DNA of 64,000 bases from Affinibrenneria salicis (GCF_008710095.1 NZ_VYKJ01000007.1:1-64000); one strand, 5' to 3'. Numbered from the stretch's first letter, positions 8,683-18,617 are shown. Notes: generated by a model not told the origin, from the letters alone. Made by a program: numbers and translations.

Positions 8683-10788
8683 ATGTCTCGCTATACTCCC
8701 ATAGAACGCTATCGCAATATCGGTATCTCGGCCCACATTGACGCCGGTAAAACCACGACCACCGAGCGTATTCTGTTCTACACCGGGGTGAGCCACAAAC
8801 TCGGCGAGGTGCACGATGGCGCCGCCGTCATGGACTGGATGGCGCAGGAGCAGGAGCGCGGGATTACCATCACATCGGCCGCCACCACCTGCTTCTGGCA
8901 GGGCATGGACGGATCTTTTCCCCGCCACCGCATCAATATTATCGACACCCCCGGCCACGTGGATTTCACTATTGAAGTGGAGCGCTCTATGCGCGTGATC
9001 GACGGCGCCGTCATGGTGTATGACGCCGTCGGCGGGGTGCAACCGCAGTCAGAAACCGTCTGGCGCCAGGCGAATAAATACCGGGTGCCGCGTCTGGCTT
9101 TCGTCAACAAAATGGACCGTATCGGCGCCGATTTCTTTCGCGTGCGTCAGATGATGGTGGAACGACTTAACGCCAACCCGGTGCCCGTCGTCATTCCGAT
9201 CGGCGCCGAAGATAACTTCAGGGGCGTGGTCGATCTGCGCAAGATGAAAGCGATTATCTGGGACGACGCCACCCAGGGCATGACCTTTAGCTGGCAGGCG
9301 ATCCCGGACGAACTGGCGGCCTCGGCGCGAGAGTGGCGCGAAAAGATGGTCGAAGCCGCCGCCGAAGCCAGCGCGACGCTTATGGATCAATATCTGGAGA
9401 GCGGCGAACTGAGCGAGGCGGCGATCACCGAGGGGCTGCGTCTGCGCACCATCGCGGGCGAGATTCAGCCGATGCTGTGCGGTTCGGCATTCAGAAATAA
9501 AGGGGTGCAGCGTATGCTCGACGCGCTTATCGAACTCATGCCTTCGCCGCTGGACGTGCCGCCGGTCGGCGGCGTGGATGAGGACGGCAATCCCGCCGCG
9601 CGCCGGCCGGATGACGACGAAAAATTTTCCGCGCTGGCGTTCAAACTGATGACCGACCCCTGGGTCGGCCAGTTGACTTTCGTGCGCGTCTACTCTGGCG
9701 TGCTGCGCAAGGGCGACAGCGTTTACAACCCGATCAAGGATCGTAAGGAGCGCATTGGCCGTATCGTCCAGATGCACGCCAACGATCGGCAGGAAATCGA
9801 TGAGATCCGCGCCGGCGATATCGCCGCCTGCGTTGGACTGAAAGACGTTACCACCGGCGACACGTTGTGCGATCCGAGCGCGCCCGTCACGCTTGAGCGC
9901 ATTGCGTTTCCCGAGCCGGTGATCCGTCAGGCGGTGGAGCCTAAAACCAGAGCGGACCAGGAAAAAATGGGGATCGCGTTGTCGCGTCTGGCCGCGGAAG
10001 ATCCGTCGCTGCGCGTCGCCAGCGACGAGGAGTCCGGCCAGACCATTATCGGCGGCATGGGCGAGCTGCATCTGGACATCATTGTCGACCGCCTGAAGCG
10101 TGAATTCGGCGTGCAGGTCAATGTCGGCAGGCCGCAGGTCGCTTATCGCGAAACCGTTCGCCAGGCCGTGGCGGACGTCGACGGTAAATTTGTGCGTCAG
10201 TCCGGCGGTAAAGGCCAGTACGGTCACGTTGTGTTAACGGTCGAACCCAATGAGCCGGGCCTGGGATTCGCTTTCTTTGACGAAATCAAAGGCGGCGTTG
10301 TACCGCGCGAATACATTCCCGCGGTGCGCAAAGGGGTGGAAGAGGCGCTGAATAGCGGCGTGCTGGCCGGTTACCCGATTGTCGATGTGAAGGTGCACCT
10401 GACCTTCGGTTCTTACCACGATGTCGATTCGTCCGAGCAGGCGTTCCGAATGGCCGCCATTTTTGGTTTTCGGGAAGCCTGCAAGCAGGCCAGTCCGGTG
10501 ATTCTTGAACCGATCATGGCGGTAGAGGTTGAAACGCCGGAGGAGTATGCCGGAACGGTAATGGGCGATTTGTCGTCCCGCCGGGGCATGGTGCAGGGAA
10601 TGGACAGCATGGTCGGCGGCGGCAAAGTCATCAGCGCCGATGTTCCGCTGTCCGACATGTTCGGCTATTCCACCGTATTGCGCTCCATGAGCCAGGGACG
10701 CGCCACGTATACGATGACCTTTAAGCATTATGCGCCGGCGCCGAACGAGATAGCGGCTAAGCTGCAGGATGAAAGAAAGCGTCGCTGA
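8683..10788 (+). CDS. Second elongation factor G (EF-G paralogue)
   Basis: 701 residues, full length for EF-G. All GTPase motifs are intact: AHIDAGKTT (17-25), GITITSAAT (60-68), DTPGH (88-92), NKMD (142-145) and GSA further on. Domains II to V follow ([19 protein letters not shown] [16 protein letters not shown], and a C-terminal [20 protein letters not shown]). EF-G drives ribosomal translocation and, with RRF, recycling. The housekeeping fusA of enterobacteria lies in rpsL-rpsG-fusA-tufA; here no str-operon gene is adjacent, so this is an extra copy. Start: AAGAAGG upstream of the ATG. Extra EF-G genes elsewhere are tied to fusidic acid tolerance, stress or specialised recycling; which applies here is unknown. 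The next genes, convergent, encode a drug efflux pump. Confidence 0.93.
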   Translation: MSRYTPIERYRNIGISAHIDAGKTTTTERILFYTGVSHKLGEVHDGAAVMDWMAQEQERGITITSAATTCFWQGMDGSFPRHRINIIDTPGHVDFTIEVERSMRVIDGAVMVYDAVGGVQPQSETVWRQANKYRVPRLAFVNKMDRIGADFFRVRQMMVERLNANPVPVVIPIGAEDNFRGVVDLRKMKAIIWDDATQGMTFSWQAIPDELAASAREWREKMVEAAAEASATLMDQYLESGELSEAAITEGLRLRTIAGEIQPMLCGSAFRNKGVQRMLDALIELMPSPLDVPPVGGVDEDGNPAARRPDDDEKFSALAFKLMTDPWVGQLTFVRVYSGVLRKGDSVYNPIKDRKERIGRIVQMHANDRQEIDEIRAGDIAACVGLKDVTTGDTLCDPSAPVTLERIAFPEPVIRQAVEPKTRADQEKMGIALSRLAAEDPSLRVASDEESGQTIIGGMGELHLDIIVDRLKREFGVQVNVGRPQVAYRETVRQAVADVDGKFVRQSGGKGQYGHVVLTVEPNEPGLGFAFFDEIKGGVVPREYIPAVRKGVEEALNSGVLAGYPIVDVKVHLTFGSYHDVDSSEQAFRMAAIFGFREACKQASPVILEPIMAVEVETPEEYAGTVMGDLSSRRGMVQGMDSMVGGGKVISADVPLSDMFGYSTVLRSMSQGRATYTMTFKHYAPAPNEIAAKLQDERKRR

Positions 10789-10846
10789 TCAGCCGGCGCA
10801 ATCCTGTATTAACCGCCGCTGCTCGCTGCGCATCTTCATTTCCGCT

Positions 10847-10866
10847 ATGCCCGCGCCGGCGGGCAT
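10847..10866. terminator. Hairpin between the EF-G paralogue and the efflux operon
   Basis: Perfect 8-bp stem ATGCCCGC/GCGGGCAT with a 4-base loop, followed by TTTG on the plus strand. It lies in the short gap between two convergent transcription units. The U-tract is weak, so activity is uncertain. Confidence 0.5.
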
Positions 10867-10947
10867 TTGCCGCGATGCGCGCCTGCGGGAAAACGAAGTC
10901 GTCCGGCGTCGGTGACAGGCGCCGCCGTCCGCGGCAAAAACGCGCCG

Positions 10948-12495
10948 TTAGCCATGCTGGCCGTCGGCCGGGCCGAATACCGGGTATTCGGGCAGTTTAA
11001 CCTGCTGATAAGGTTCCCAGCCGCCGCCCAGCGCTTTATACAATGCCACCAGATCCAGACTGCACTGTATGCGGGCCTGAATAGCCTGCTGTTTCGCCTG
11101 CGCCAGCTGGCGTTGTGCGTCCAGCGCGTCAATAAACGACGACAGGCCGTTGCGGTAGCCGTCGCCGGCCAGCTCAAACGTGTTTTGCAGCGCGTCGACG
11201 CTACGATCAAGCTCTTCGACCTGCTGCTGATCGGTGCGGTAGCTCACCAGCGCATTCTCCACATCCTGTAGAGCGGTCAACACCGCCTGACGATAGCCGA
11301 GCGCCGCGCTGGCCTGCTCCGCGCGCGCCAGCCTGACGCCGGAGACCAGCCTGCCGCCCTGAAAGATCGGGAGCGAAACGGACGGGCCAAAACTATAAAA
11401 ATGGCTGCTCCAGTTATCCAGATAGCTGAAATCGGTATTGCGGACGCCGAACTGGCCGGTGAGCGACAGGTCGGGGAACAACTGCGCGACGGAGATGCCG
11501 ATATTGGCGGTGGCGGCGTGAAGCTGCGCTTCCGCCTCGCGCACGTCCGGCCGGCGTCTGGCCAGCGTGGACGGTACGCCGACCGGCACCGTTTTGGGCA
11601 ACGCCGGCAGGGATTTCTCCGCCGCCAGCTCGCTATCCAGCGCGCCCGGCGGCTGGCCGATCAGCACGGCCAGGCCGTTCATCGCCTGGCGTATCTGGGC
11701 CTGATACTGCGGCAACTGCGCGCGCAGAGAACTGAGCTGGGCGCGGGCGTTTTCCACGTTCATCTGCGGCGCCAGACCGTTGCGTTGCTGGCTTTGCGTC
11801 AGATCCAGCGTCTGCTGCGCGATCTCAATCTGGCTGGCCAGCGTCTGGCTGGCGGCCTGCGCGCCGCGTAGTTGCAACCATGTTCTGGCGACTTCCGCCT
11901 CCAGCGAAACCAGCGCATCGTTACGGTTCTCGATCGACTGTTGCTGCTGTGCGTCGGCCATCTCGACCTGACGGCGCACTTTGCCCCACAGATCCAGTTC
12001 CCAGGCGGCATCGAAACTGCCCTGATACAGCCCGACCGGCTGGGTCAGGCTATCGAGCGCCGAACTCAGGTTGGGATTAGCCTGATCCACCTTGCTGTAG
12101 ACATCGTGGGACTCCAGCAGCCCTTTCATGCCCAACTGTCGCCGTTGCGCCGATGCGTTGCCGTTGACCGACGGCAGCCAGACGCCGCGCGCCTGATTGA
12201 GCTGCTGACGCGAACCGGCAATACGCAGCACCGCCTGTTGCAGCGTCAGATTGCCGGCGATAGCCCGATCGATCAGGCTATCGAGCTGCGCATCATTAAA
12301 TGATTTCCACCAGTCGGGATCGGTGACCGTCGCCTGCGGTTTTGACGCGCTGTCCGAGTCAAGGCCGTTGAACTTACCGGGCGTGGCGGGGGCTGGCGCC
12401 TGATAATCCGGCCCGACCGAACAGGCCGACAGCGTCAGTAAGGCCGCCAGCCACATGCCGGATCGTGAATAGGAAAATGACGAAGATACCCTCAT
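10948..12495 (-). CDS. Outer-membrane efflux lipoprotein (NodT/OprM family)
   Basis: 515 residues from an ATG one base after the stop of the preceding pump gene. A lipoprotein signal peptide ends in LSAC (Cys 25), then SVGPDYQAP, the hallmark start of NodT/OprM-type outer-membrane factors. Two tandem OEP domains contain long heptad-rich helices (QQTLDLTQSQQRNGLAPQMN and related) that form the periplasmic alpha-barrel, plus the family segment RRPDVREAEAQLHAATANIG. It forms the exit duct for the membrane-fusion protein and MFS pump encoded immediately upstream in the same operon, completing an EmrAB-TolC-like tripartite pump with its own outer-membrane channel. Confidence 0.93.
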   Translation of the reverse strand: MRVSSSFSYSRSGMWLAALLTLSACSVGPDYQAPAPATPGKFNGLDSDSASKPQATVTDPDWWKSFNDAQLDSLIDRAIAGNLTLQQAVLRIAGSRQQLNQARGVWLPSVNGNASAQRRQLGMKGLLESHDVYSKVDQANPNLSSALDSLTQPVGLYQGSFDAAWELDLWGKVRRQVEMADAQQQQSIENRNDALVSLEAEVARTWLQLRGAQAASQTLASQIEIAQQTLDLTQSQQRNGLAPQMNVENARAQLSSLRAQLPQYQAQIRQAMNGLAVLIGQPPGALDSELAAEKSLPALPKTVPVGVPSTLARRRPDVREAEAQLHAATANIGISVAQLFPDLSLTGQFGVRNTDFSYLDNWSSHFYSFGPSVSLPIFQGGRLVSGVRLARAEQASAALGYRQAVLTALQDVENALVSYRTDQQQVEELDRSVDALQNTFELAGDGYRNGLSSFIDALDAQRQLAQAKQQAIQARIQCSLDLVALYKALGGGWEPYQQVKLPEYPVFGPADGQHG

Positions 12496-12496
12496 G

Positions 12497-14065
12497 TCAG
12501 TGTGCTCCCGCACTGCCTTTGCTCTTGATCGGCGCAAGCAGTAAACAAAAAGGAATAAGAAGCAGGGCGATAATGCTAAGACCCCTGAAAACGTCGATGT
12601 AGGCCAGCATGCGGGCCTGAACGATCATCTCTTTATACATTTGGCCGGTGGCCAGGGCGATGGGATCGCCCGCCATGGTGGAGAAGTCTTTGATCGCCTG
12701 GGCCCAGCGTTCTATCGTCAGATTGAACGGCTCGTTTAGCGTGGACATGTTATGCACCAGATGAGCGCTGTGTACCTGCTGCCGTTCGGTAATCATCGCC
12801 GTGGATAGCGAAATGCCGATTGAGCCGGCCACGTTGCGGCACATGGTCAATAGCGCCGACGCGTCCGCATTCAGCCTCTGGGGAATGGTGACGAACGCAA
12901 TGGTGGTCAGCGGCACAAACAGGAAGCCGAGTCCGATGGTTTGCGCGCTGCGCATCAGCACCAGCGTGGTGAAATTGATATTCGGCGCCAGCATGGACGA
13001 ATAAACAAAGGAGGCCGCCAGCGTGGTGAAAGCGCCGGCGATCATCCAGCGCGTCTGCACCAGCGGCATCAGCTTTAACGCTATCGGGATGGTCAACACT
13101 ACCAGTACGGCGCCCGGCGAGAGGATCATCCCCGACCAGGTAGCGGTGTAGCCTAAATCCTGCTGCGCCAACTGCGGGATCACCACCGCGCTGGCGTACA
13201 GAATCATCGCCATGCCGGCCATCAGCACGCAAGACGCCGCGAAGTTGCGATCTTTCAGGCAATAAAGATCGACCACCGGTTTTTTGGCGTACAGCAGCCA
13301 ATAGACCGCCCCGATCAGGCCAATCGTCGTCAGCACGGCAAAGGTAATAATAAAGTTGGAGTGGAACCAGTCGTCATCCTCGCCGCGGTCGAGCATCATC
13401 TGCAGACAGCCCAGTCCGAGAGTCAGCAGGCCGATGCCGATATAGTCGATACTGAGCTTATCCTTCGCCACCTTGCGTTCCCACGGCGGGTTTTCCAGCA
13501 GTTGATAGATGGCCAGCACGCTGAAAATGCCGACCGGGACATTGATAAAGAAAACCCAGCGCCAGCTGTAGTTATCGGTGATCCAGCCGCCCAGCGTCGG
13601 GCCGAACACCGGGGCGACAATGATCGCAATCGCCGACAGGCCGAACGCCTTGCCGCGATCTTCCGGTTTAAAATAATCCAGCAGCACCGATTGCTGCGTC
13701 GGCTGTAAGCCACCGCCGAAAAAGCCCTGCAGCACCCTGAAGAGAATGATTTGCCACAGCTCGGTGGCGATACCGCACAGGAAAGAGCAGATGGTAAACA
13801 TCACAATACAGATCAGGAAGAATTGTTTGCGGCCGAATACCCTGCTCAGGAAGGCCGAAATCGGCAGCACAATGCCGTTGGCCACCAGATATGAGGTTAA
13901 CACCCAGGTGGATTCGTCATAACTGGCGGAGAGGGAACCGGCCATATGGGGCAGGGCGACGTTAACGATGGTCGTGTCCAGGATCTCCATGAACACGGCG
14001 AGCGTCACCGTAATGGCGACCAGCCAGGGGTTACTGGCCGGTCGCCAGCTCTGACTCTGGCTCAT
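12497..14065 (-). CDS. DHA2-family MFS drug efflux pump (EmrB type)
   Basis: 522 residues with about 14 hydrophobic segments. The DHA2 signature LDTTIVNVALPHMAG is in the first segment (about 29-43), SRVFGRKQFF is the motif-A-like loop after segment 2, and PVFGPTLGGWITDNYSWRWV is the motif C region. EmrB-type proteins are inner-membrane proton antiporters for hydrophobic drugs. The gene overlaps the upstream membrane-fusion gene by 4 bases and is followed at once by the outer-membrane factor, so the three are one transcript. Substrate unknown. Confidence 0.93.
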   Translation of the reverse strand: MSQSQSWRPASNPWLVAITVTLAVFMEILDTTIVNVALPHMAGSLSASYDESTWVLTSYLVANGIVLPISAFLSRVFGRKQFFLICIVMFTICSFLCGIATELWQIILFRVLQGFFGGGLQPTQQSVLLDYFKPEDRGKAFGLSAIAIIVAPVFGPTLGGWITDNYSWRWVFFINVPVGIFSVLAIYQLLENPPWERKVAKDKLSIDYIGIGLLTLGLGCLQMMLDRGEDDDWFHSNFIITFAVLTTIGLIGAVYWLLYAKKPVVDLYCLKDRNFAASCVLMAGMAMILYASAVVIPQLAQQDLGYTATWSGMILSPGAVLVVLTIPIALKLMPLVQTRWMIAGAFTTLAASFVYSSMLAPNINFTTLVLMRSAQTIGLGFLFVPLTTIAFVTIPQRLNADASALLTMCRNVAGSIGISLSTAMITERQQVHSAHLVHNMSTLNEPFNLTIERWAQAIKDFSTMAGDPIALATGQMYKEMIVQARMLAYIDVFRGLSIIALLLIPFCLLLAPIKSKGSAGAH

Positions 14066-15195
14066 TCCACCGTCACCTTCGGCTCAACCGACAGGCCCAA
14101 CGGCAGCGGTTGATTCGGATCCAGTCCTTTATCAATAACGATTTTTACCGGCACGCGCTGCACAATCTTCACGTAGTTACCGGTGGCGTTTTCGGCCGGG
14201 AAGGCGGAAAAACGCGAGCCGGAACCCATCTGGACGCTGTCGACATGACCCTGCAGCTTCAAATCCGGCCAGGCATCCACCGAGATGTCGACTCTATTGC
14301 CCGGCCGCATGCGTTGCAGCTGCGACTCTTTAAAGTTGGCGGCGATCCATACATCCGGCGAAACCAATGAGAATAGCGAGCTGCCGGCCTGCACCAGGCT
14401 GCCGACCTGTACGTTACGTCGGGTGATAAAGCCGTCATAGGGCGCGCGCACTTCGGTGTAGGCAAGATTAAGATTCGCGGTATTGAGCTGCGCCTGCGCC
14501 TGCTCAACCTGCTGCCGACGCGCTTCGACGGCGGTTTCCTGCTGGCGGATCTGCAGTGCGATTTGCGAAGCGATTTCCACCTGCGCTTTGGCGCTTGCCA
14601 GTTCCGCGCGCGCGCTTCTTAACTGCGCGCCGGCCGCATCGATATTGCGCTGCGATGTCGCGCGCGGATCCACGCCGCGCTGCCGCTTATCATCTTCCTG
14701 CGCGTTAAGTAAATTGGCCTGCGCTTTCTCCATCTGAGCCAGCGCCTGATCTTTTTGCGCCGGATACTGAACCTTCGCCAGATCCAGCGCCGCCTGAGCC
14801 TGATGCAGCTGGGCAATCGCCAGCCCCAACTGGGCCTGAGCCTGGTCGCGCTGAGCGGTATTGTCGCGCGGGTCGATCACCACCAGCAGATCGCCCTGTT
14901 TTACGCGCTGGTTGTCTTTCACCCGCAGCTGCGTGACGTAGCCGGAGGTTTTCGGCGCGATGGTGACCGCGTTGGATTCGGTAAAGGCGTCGTCGGTGGT
15001 TTCGATATTGCGGGTGGTCAGCCAGAACCACAGGGCGACCACCAGCATAATCACCACCACCAGCGCGAGGATAATCAGCGGTTTCTTACCGGGTCTCTGG
15101 CGTTCAGGCGAACCGCTGTCCGGGGTGCTCTGCTGCGGGGTGTCATTTTGATGACGCGGGTCATCCTTTGACGATGAAATCGATTGATTAGCCAT
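14062..15195 (-). CDS. HlyD/EmrA-family membrane-fusion protein
   Basis: About 377 residues. A cytoplasmic, Ser/Gln/Pro-rich tail precedes one transmembrane helix (LIILALVVVIMLVVALWFWL), then the lipoyl half-motif (ETTDDAFTESNAVTIAPKTSG), a long Gln/Ala coiled-coil hairpin, the second lipoyl half (YTEVRAPYDGFITRRNVQVG) and a beta-barrel. It links the MFS pump to the outer-membrane channel. The start is uncertain: I took the ATG giving MANQSIS because GGGA lies just upstream; an ATG three codons earlier is equally possible. No MarR/EmrR-type regulator is found next to it. Confidence 0.9.
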   Translation of the reverse strand: MANQSISSSKDDPRHQNDTPQQSTPDSGSPERQRPGKKPLIILALVVVIMLVVALWFWLTTRNIETTDDAFTESNAVTIAPKTSGYVTQLRVKDNQRVKQGDLLVVIDPRDNTAQRDQAQAQLGLAIAQLHQAQAALDLAKVQYPAQKDQALAQMEKAQANLLNAQEDDKRQRGVDPRATSQRNIDAAGAQLRSARAELASAKAQVEIASQIALQIRQQETAVEARRQQVEQAQAQLNTANLNLAYTEVRAPYDGFITRRNVQVGSLVQAGSSLFSLVSPDVWIAANFKESQLQRMRPGNRVDISVDAWPDLKLQGHVDSVQMGSGSRFSAFPAENATGNYVKIVQRVPVKIVIDKGLDPNQPLPLGLSVEPKVTVE

Positions 15196-15817
15196 AGTTC
15201 CCATCAATAAACGACGGACTCAACGCGAGTCCCTGAAATTAACGCTGCGATGTTGAGACGGATGCGTCACCAGATACAGCCGATTGAGGATTGGTATAAC
15301 GCCTGATGCGGTGTGCATAAGCTGCGTCGTGTGCTCTTCCATCACGATCGCGTCGCTCTTCTATCACGATCTGGCGCGCCTGCCGGTTTAATGCCGCCGG
15401 CGGCAAGTCTTTGACGATAGGACTATTGCGCCAGTCAATCAAGGCGGGGTCAGGTAAATTCATGGTAAGAAAATGAAACCATAAGCGGCAAAATGTTATT
15501 GCCGCTCGCAGCGTGAATACGTTGTCTGCGGGGTGCTTTTCCCGCCGGCGTTCGGCGCCTGAACGCCGGCGAGTCGGCTAAACAAGCCGGGCGAAGCCTG
15601 TTTTCGCCTGTGCGCCGGACGCTCGTTGTGCGGGAGCGAAATAGCGACATGATCTGTAACGATATTTATCCTCGCCGAAGACGACGGGGAAACATATCCG
15701 CGCCAATTGACGCTCGCGGCGGGTGAGTCTGCGTCTGGCGTGGCACTCGCTTCGCGCGGGCAAGCCGGCGCGTTACTCCCTGTAGGGGCGGGGCCGCGGG
15801 CTGGCGCCTGAATCGCG
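15196..15817. other. Intergenic stretch upstream of the efflux operon
   Basis: The promoter of the efflux operon must lie in the first part. A 74-codon frame at 15463-15239 on the minus strand (MNLPDPALIDWRNSPIVKD...) is the only candidate gene; it has no good ribosome binding site and no recognised relatives, so I leave it as doubtful. The remainder shows no gene. Confidence 0.4.
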
Positions 15818-16639
15818 TCACCGGGCATTTAACCGCATACCGAGCATCGCCTGCACGATAGCCTCGGGCGCATCCTCCTGCACCAGATGGCCGGCGTGTT
15901 TGATGCGGGTTAACGGCCGCCGGCTGATGAGCCGCGCCAGGCGCTCGCCGATTGCCGGCGGTATCCATTGGTCGTGTTCTCCCCACAGGACATGGACCGG
16001 GCAATCGAGCGGGGCGAGAGCGGGTTCGATTTCGTCGGTAAAGCGTTGCTCCATCTGGGAAATTTGCCGATAGAAGGCGGCCTGTCCGGTGTCGCCCTGC
16101 CACGGCGACATATAGATGCACAGCGCCTCTTCGGACAACGGACGGTAAACGGCGCCCTGCAGATAAGCCTTCAGCAGCGCATTGTGCGCATATTCCGGCA
16201 AACCGCTGAACGCCTGCTGATGTTTTTTCACGTGGGCGACGAAGGGCGAACCCCAGGGCGCCAGCGCGACGGCGTCGAAAATCGTCAGCGAGGCATAGCG
16301 CAGTCCCTGCAGGAAATAGCCGCGCAGCGCCGTCGCGCCGCCGAAATCATGGCACAGTACGTCGGGCCGCGTTAATCCCCACGCCTGGAACAACTGCGCC
16401 AGCAGCCGATCCTGCACGCCGAGAGAAACCTGCTGGCCGGAGAACTTTTGCGACTGTCCGTAACCGGGCATATCGTAATAATATACCGTCCAGTAAGGCG
16501 TCAGCAGCGGTGCGATGCGCCGCCAGACCTGAGAGGAAAAGGGCGTGCCGTGAATCAATACCAACGCGGGACCTTGTCCCATACATCCCCACGCCACGCG
16601 TTGTTGTTCAAAAATGAAGTTTTGTTTGAGTTCCAGCAT
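15818..16639 (-). CDS. Alpha/beta hydrolase with an aspartate nucleophile (dehalogenase/epoxide-hydrolase type)
   Basis: 273 residues. The oxyanion loop HGTPFSS follows strand 3. The nucleophile elbow reads CHDFGG, so the nucleophile is Asp rather than Ser, as in haloalkane and fluoroacetate dehalogenases and epoxide hydrolases. WGEHDQWIPP offers the acid and KHAGHLVQEDAPE the catalytic His. There is no signal peptide, so it is cytoplasmic. The ATG before LELKQNF fits the fold start; an earlier in-frame ATG would add 22 residues that overlap the divergent gene's start. It shares a very short divergent promoter region with an ArsR-type regulator that probably controls it. The substrate is unknown. 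Confidence 0.85.
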   Translation of the reverse strand: MLELKQNFIFEQQRVAWGCMGQGPALVLIHGTPFSSQVWRRIAPLLTPYWTVYYYDMPGYGQSQKFSGQQVSLGVQDRLLAQLFQAWGLTRPDVLCHDFGGATALRGYFLQGLRYASLTIFDAVALAPWGSPFVAHVKKHQQAFSGLPEYAHNALLKAYLQGAVYRPLSEEALCIYMSPWQGDTGQAAFYRQISQMEQRFTDEIEPALAPLDCPVHVLWGEHDQWIPPAIGERLARLISRRPLTRIKHAGHLVQEDAPEAIVQAMLGMRLNAR

Positions 16640-16660
16640 GCTATTCTTATTAAATCCACT

Positions 16661-16670
16661 TTTAGCTAAA
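16661..16670. promoter_or_regulatory. Candidate operator TTTAGCTAAA
   Basis: A perfect 10-base palindrome in the 38-base gap between the hydrolase start and the divergent ArsR gene. Its position would let the ArsR protein control both genes. The evidence is symmetry and position only. Confidence 0.35.
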
Positions 16671-16677
16671 TGACTAT

Positions 16678-17016
16678 ATGATACAGAGCATGATAAATCG
16701 ATCAACCCAGATTAGGGCGCTGGCCAGCGAGCAGCGGCTGGAAATACTTCGCTTGCTAAGATATCCCAATCGGCATTTCACTCATCAATGGTCGGCCGAT
16801 CCGCAGGCGTTCGGCGTATGCGTCACGCTGATCGCCGGCGCGCTGAAGATCGCCCAGCCAACGGCCAGCCGGCATATTGATTTACTGCGCCAGGCCGGCT
16901 TCATCACCGTACAGCGTTACCAAAAATGGGCCTACTGCCAGAGAGACGAGCAGGCGCTGAGTGAATACGTTCGCTGGCTGAGCGCGGAAATGGGCATCGA
17001 GCCGCACGGCGTTTAA
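16678..17016 (+). CDS. ArsR-family winged-helix regulator
   Basis: 112 residues. IRALASEQRLEILRLLRYP is the ArsR helix 1-2 region, and LKIAQPTASRHIDLLRQAGF is the DNA-recognition helix region (about 63-82). An unusual insert (HFTHQWSADPQAFGVCVTLI) sits between them, as in ArsR members that pair with small hydrolases or dehalogenases. A second ATG four codons in is an alternative start. It is divergent from the Asp-nucleophile hydrolase. Confidence 0.85.
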   Translation: MIQSMINRSTQIRALASEQRLEILRLLRYPNRHFTHQWSADPQAFGVCVTLIAGALKIAQPTASRHIDLLRQAGFITVQRYQKWAYCQRDEQALSEYVRWLSAEMGIEPHGV

Positions 17017-17189
17017 CCATACCCTCTGTACGTACCGCCGGGAATTCAGTCTGCGGTTACCCTCTGATTATCTGAGCGGGGGAGAAATCGTTACGGTGAA
17101 CGTGGCGGACGTGGAGGTCATGCCCCTTATTCTGATACGCAACCGCATATCCGTCGGCTTGCCCGTGTCGGCGGCTGCGCGCCCGCGTT

Positions 17190-18080
17190 TTATCGCTCGC
17201 TAAACAGGTCGCGCAACCAGCGGTGCCCCTCGTCGCCGTCGCTGCGCGCATGCCAGATCAGTCCGTAGTCAAATTCTTCCAGCGGCAGCGGCGGGGCGAA
17301 GGCGATCAGCGACGCTGCCGGATTATGCGCCAGCCGCGCCGGCAGCGTTAAAATTAAATCGGTGCCGGCCAGCAGGCGCGTGGCCGCCGTGTAGTGGGGC
17401 ACCACGGCGGCGATGTGGCGTCGTTTGCCCTGCCGGGCGAGGAGGGCGTCGAGACTGGATTGATCTTCGCCGTCGGCGGAAATCAGCAGATGCGGACGGT
17501 TCAGCCAGTCCGTCAGCCGGTCGGCCTTGCCGGCCCGGGCATCGGCCATGCACAGCCAGCGTTCGGTAAACAGGGGCGCCGAGCGCAGGCTCGGGTTGGG
17601 GGCCGGGTTAACGCACAGCGCCAGATCGATATCGCCGTTGCTGAGCTGCGAGGGGATTGCGCCATGCGCGGCGGGCAGGCACAACAGGCGGCAGTCCGGC
17701 GCCAGACGACGCATTTTTTGCAGGACTCCCGGCAGGATAAGGGACACGCCATAGTCCGAGAGCGCGATGCGAAACAGCCGCGTTTCCGCCGCCGGATTAA
17801 ACGTCGTGCGCCGGCCGGTCAGCGTCCGCACGCCGTCCAGTACCTCGTACAGCGGGTCTGCCAGCGCCAGCGCCTTGCGGGTCGGCTGTAATCCACCGGC
17901 GCTACGTACAAATAATTCATCTTCCAGCTGCTGGCGCAAACGCTTTAGGGCATGACTGACCGCCGGCTGACTCATCGAAAGCCTCTGCGCCGCCCGCGTC
18001 AGGTGACGTTCAATCAGTAATGCTTCCAGTACGACCAGCAGATTTAAATCGAACCGGCGTAGATTATTCATTTTGTGCAT
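17190..18080 (-). CDS. LysR-family transcriptional regulator
   Basis: 296 residues. The NodD/SyrM-like N-terminus (FDLNLLVVLEALLIERHLTR, then AVSHALKRLRQQLEDELFVR, residues about 9-59) precedes a full effector domain with the typical IALSDYG segment. It is divergent from the YdcZ-type membrane gene with an 84-base gap and probably controls it. It starts at MHKMNN; a second ATG three codons in is possible, and neither has a strong Shine-Dalgarno. Confidence 0.9.
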   Translation of the reverse strand: MHKMNNLRRFDLNLLVVLEALLIERHLTRAAQRLSMSQPAVSHALKRLRQQLEDELFVRSAGGLQPTRKALALADPLYEVLDGVRTLTGRRTTFNPAAETRLFRIALSDYGVSLILPGVLQKMRRLAPDCRLLCLPAAHGAIPSQLSNGDIDLALCVNPAPNPSLRSAPLFTERWLCMADARAGKADRLTDWLNRPHLLISADGEDQSSLDALLARQGKRRHIAAVVPHYTAATRLLAGTDLILTLPARLAHNPAASLIAFAPPLPLEEFDYGLIWHARSDGDEGHRWLRDLFSER

Positions 18081-18164
18081 GATTGTGGTCTATTAAAAGA
18101 ATTTAAAATAATAAATAAGAATAATTATAGTGGCTGCTATCGACAAGCGGGCAGGAGAGAGAAA

Positions 18165-18617
18165 ATGTCACTGGGACAACTGGGGGCGTGTTTGCTGGCG
18201 ATCCTCGCGGGCGCCGCGCTGCCTCTGCAGGCGGGCGCGAATGCTGAAATGAGTCGTCTGGTAGGGTATCCGTTAACGGCGGCGCTGGTCTCCGCGCTGG
18301 TCAGCATTACTTTGATGGGCATGCTGATGCTATTTTTTCGCGTGCCGTTGCCGGCGCCCCAGACCCTGGCGCAGGCGCCGTGGTGGAGCTGGTGCGGCGG
18401 CGCGATGGGCGTCGCTTTTCTGGTGCTGGCCACGCTGGTGGCGCCGTCGCTGGGCGCGGCGACCTTTATCGCGCTGGCGATTGCCGGCCAGATGGGCATT
18501 TCGGTTTTTTTTGACCATTTTGCGCTGATGGGATTTCCCGCCCGCCCGGCATCGCTGATGAGAATTATTGGCGCCGGTATGATCGTCGGCGGCGCCGTAT
18601 TCGTGCAGCGAGGCTGA
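18165..18617 (+). CDS. DMT-superfamily YdcZ-type membrane protein (DUF606)
   Basis: 150 residues with about five hydrophobic helices, the size and make-up of the YdcZ/DUF606 half-transporters. Family features are GAALPLQAGANAEMSRLVG near the N-terminus and LGAATFIALAIAGQMGISVFFDHFALMG further on. GGAGAGA lies before the ATG. These proteins are presumed small-molecule exporters or importers in the inner membrane; the substrate is unknown. Its divergent LysR neighbour is the likely regulator. Confidence 0.88.
   Translation: MSLGQLGACLLAILAGAALPLQAGANAEMSRLVGYPLTAALVSALVSITLMGMLMLFFRVPLPAPQTLAQAPWWSWCGGAMGVAFLVLATLVAPSLGAATFIALAIAGQMGISVFFDHFALMGFPARPASLMRIIGAGMIVGGAVFVQRG

Noticed and set aside
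9049..10227. 392-codon minus-strand frame inside the EF-G paralogue
   Set aside because: It is a shadow in His/Arg/Asp-rich antisense of a confidently identified gene.
15496..15828. 110-codon minus-strand frame at the end of the Asp-nucleophile hydrolase
   Set aside because: It overlaps the hydrolase end, has low-complexity composition and no start signal.
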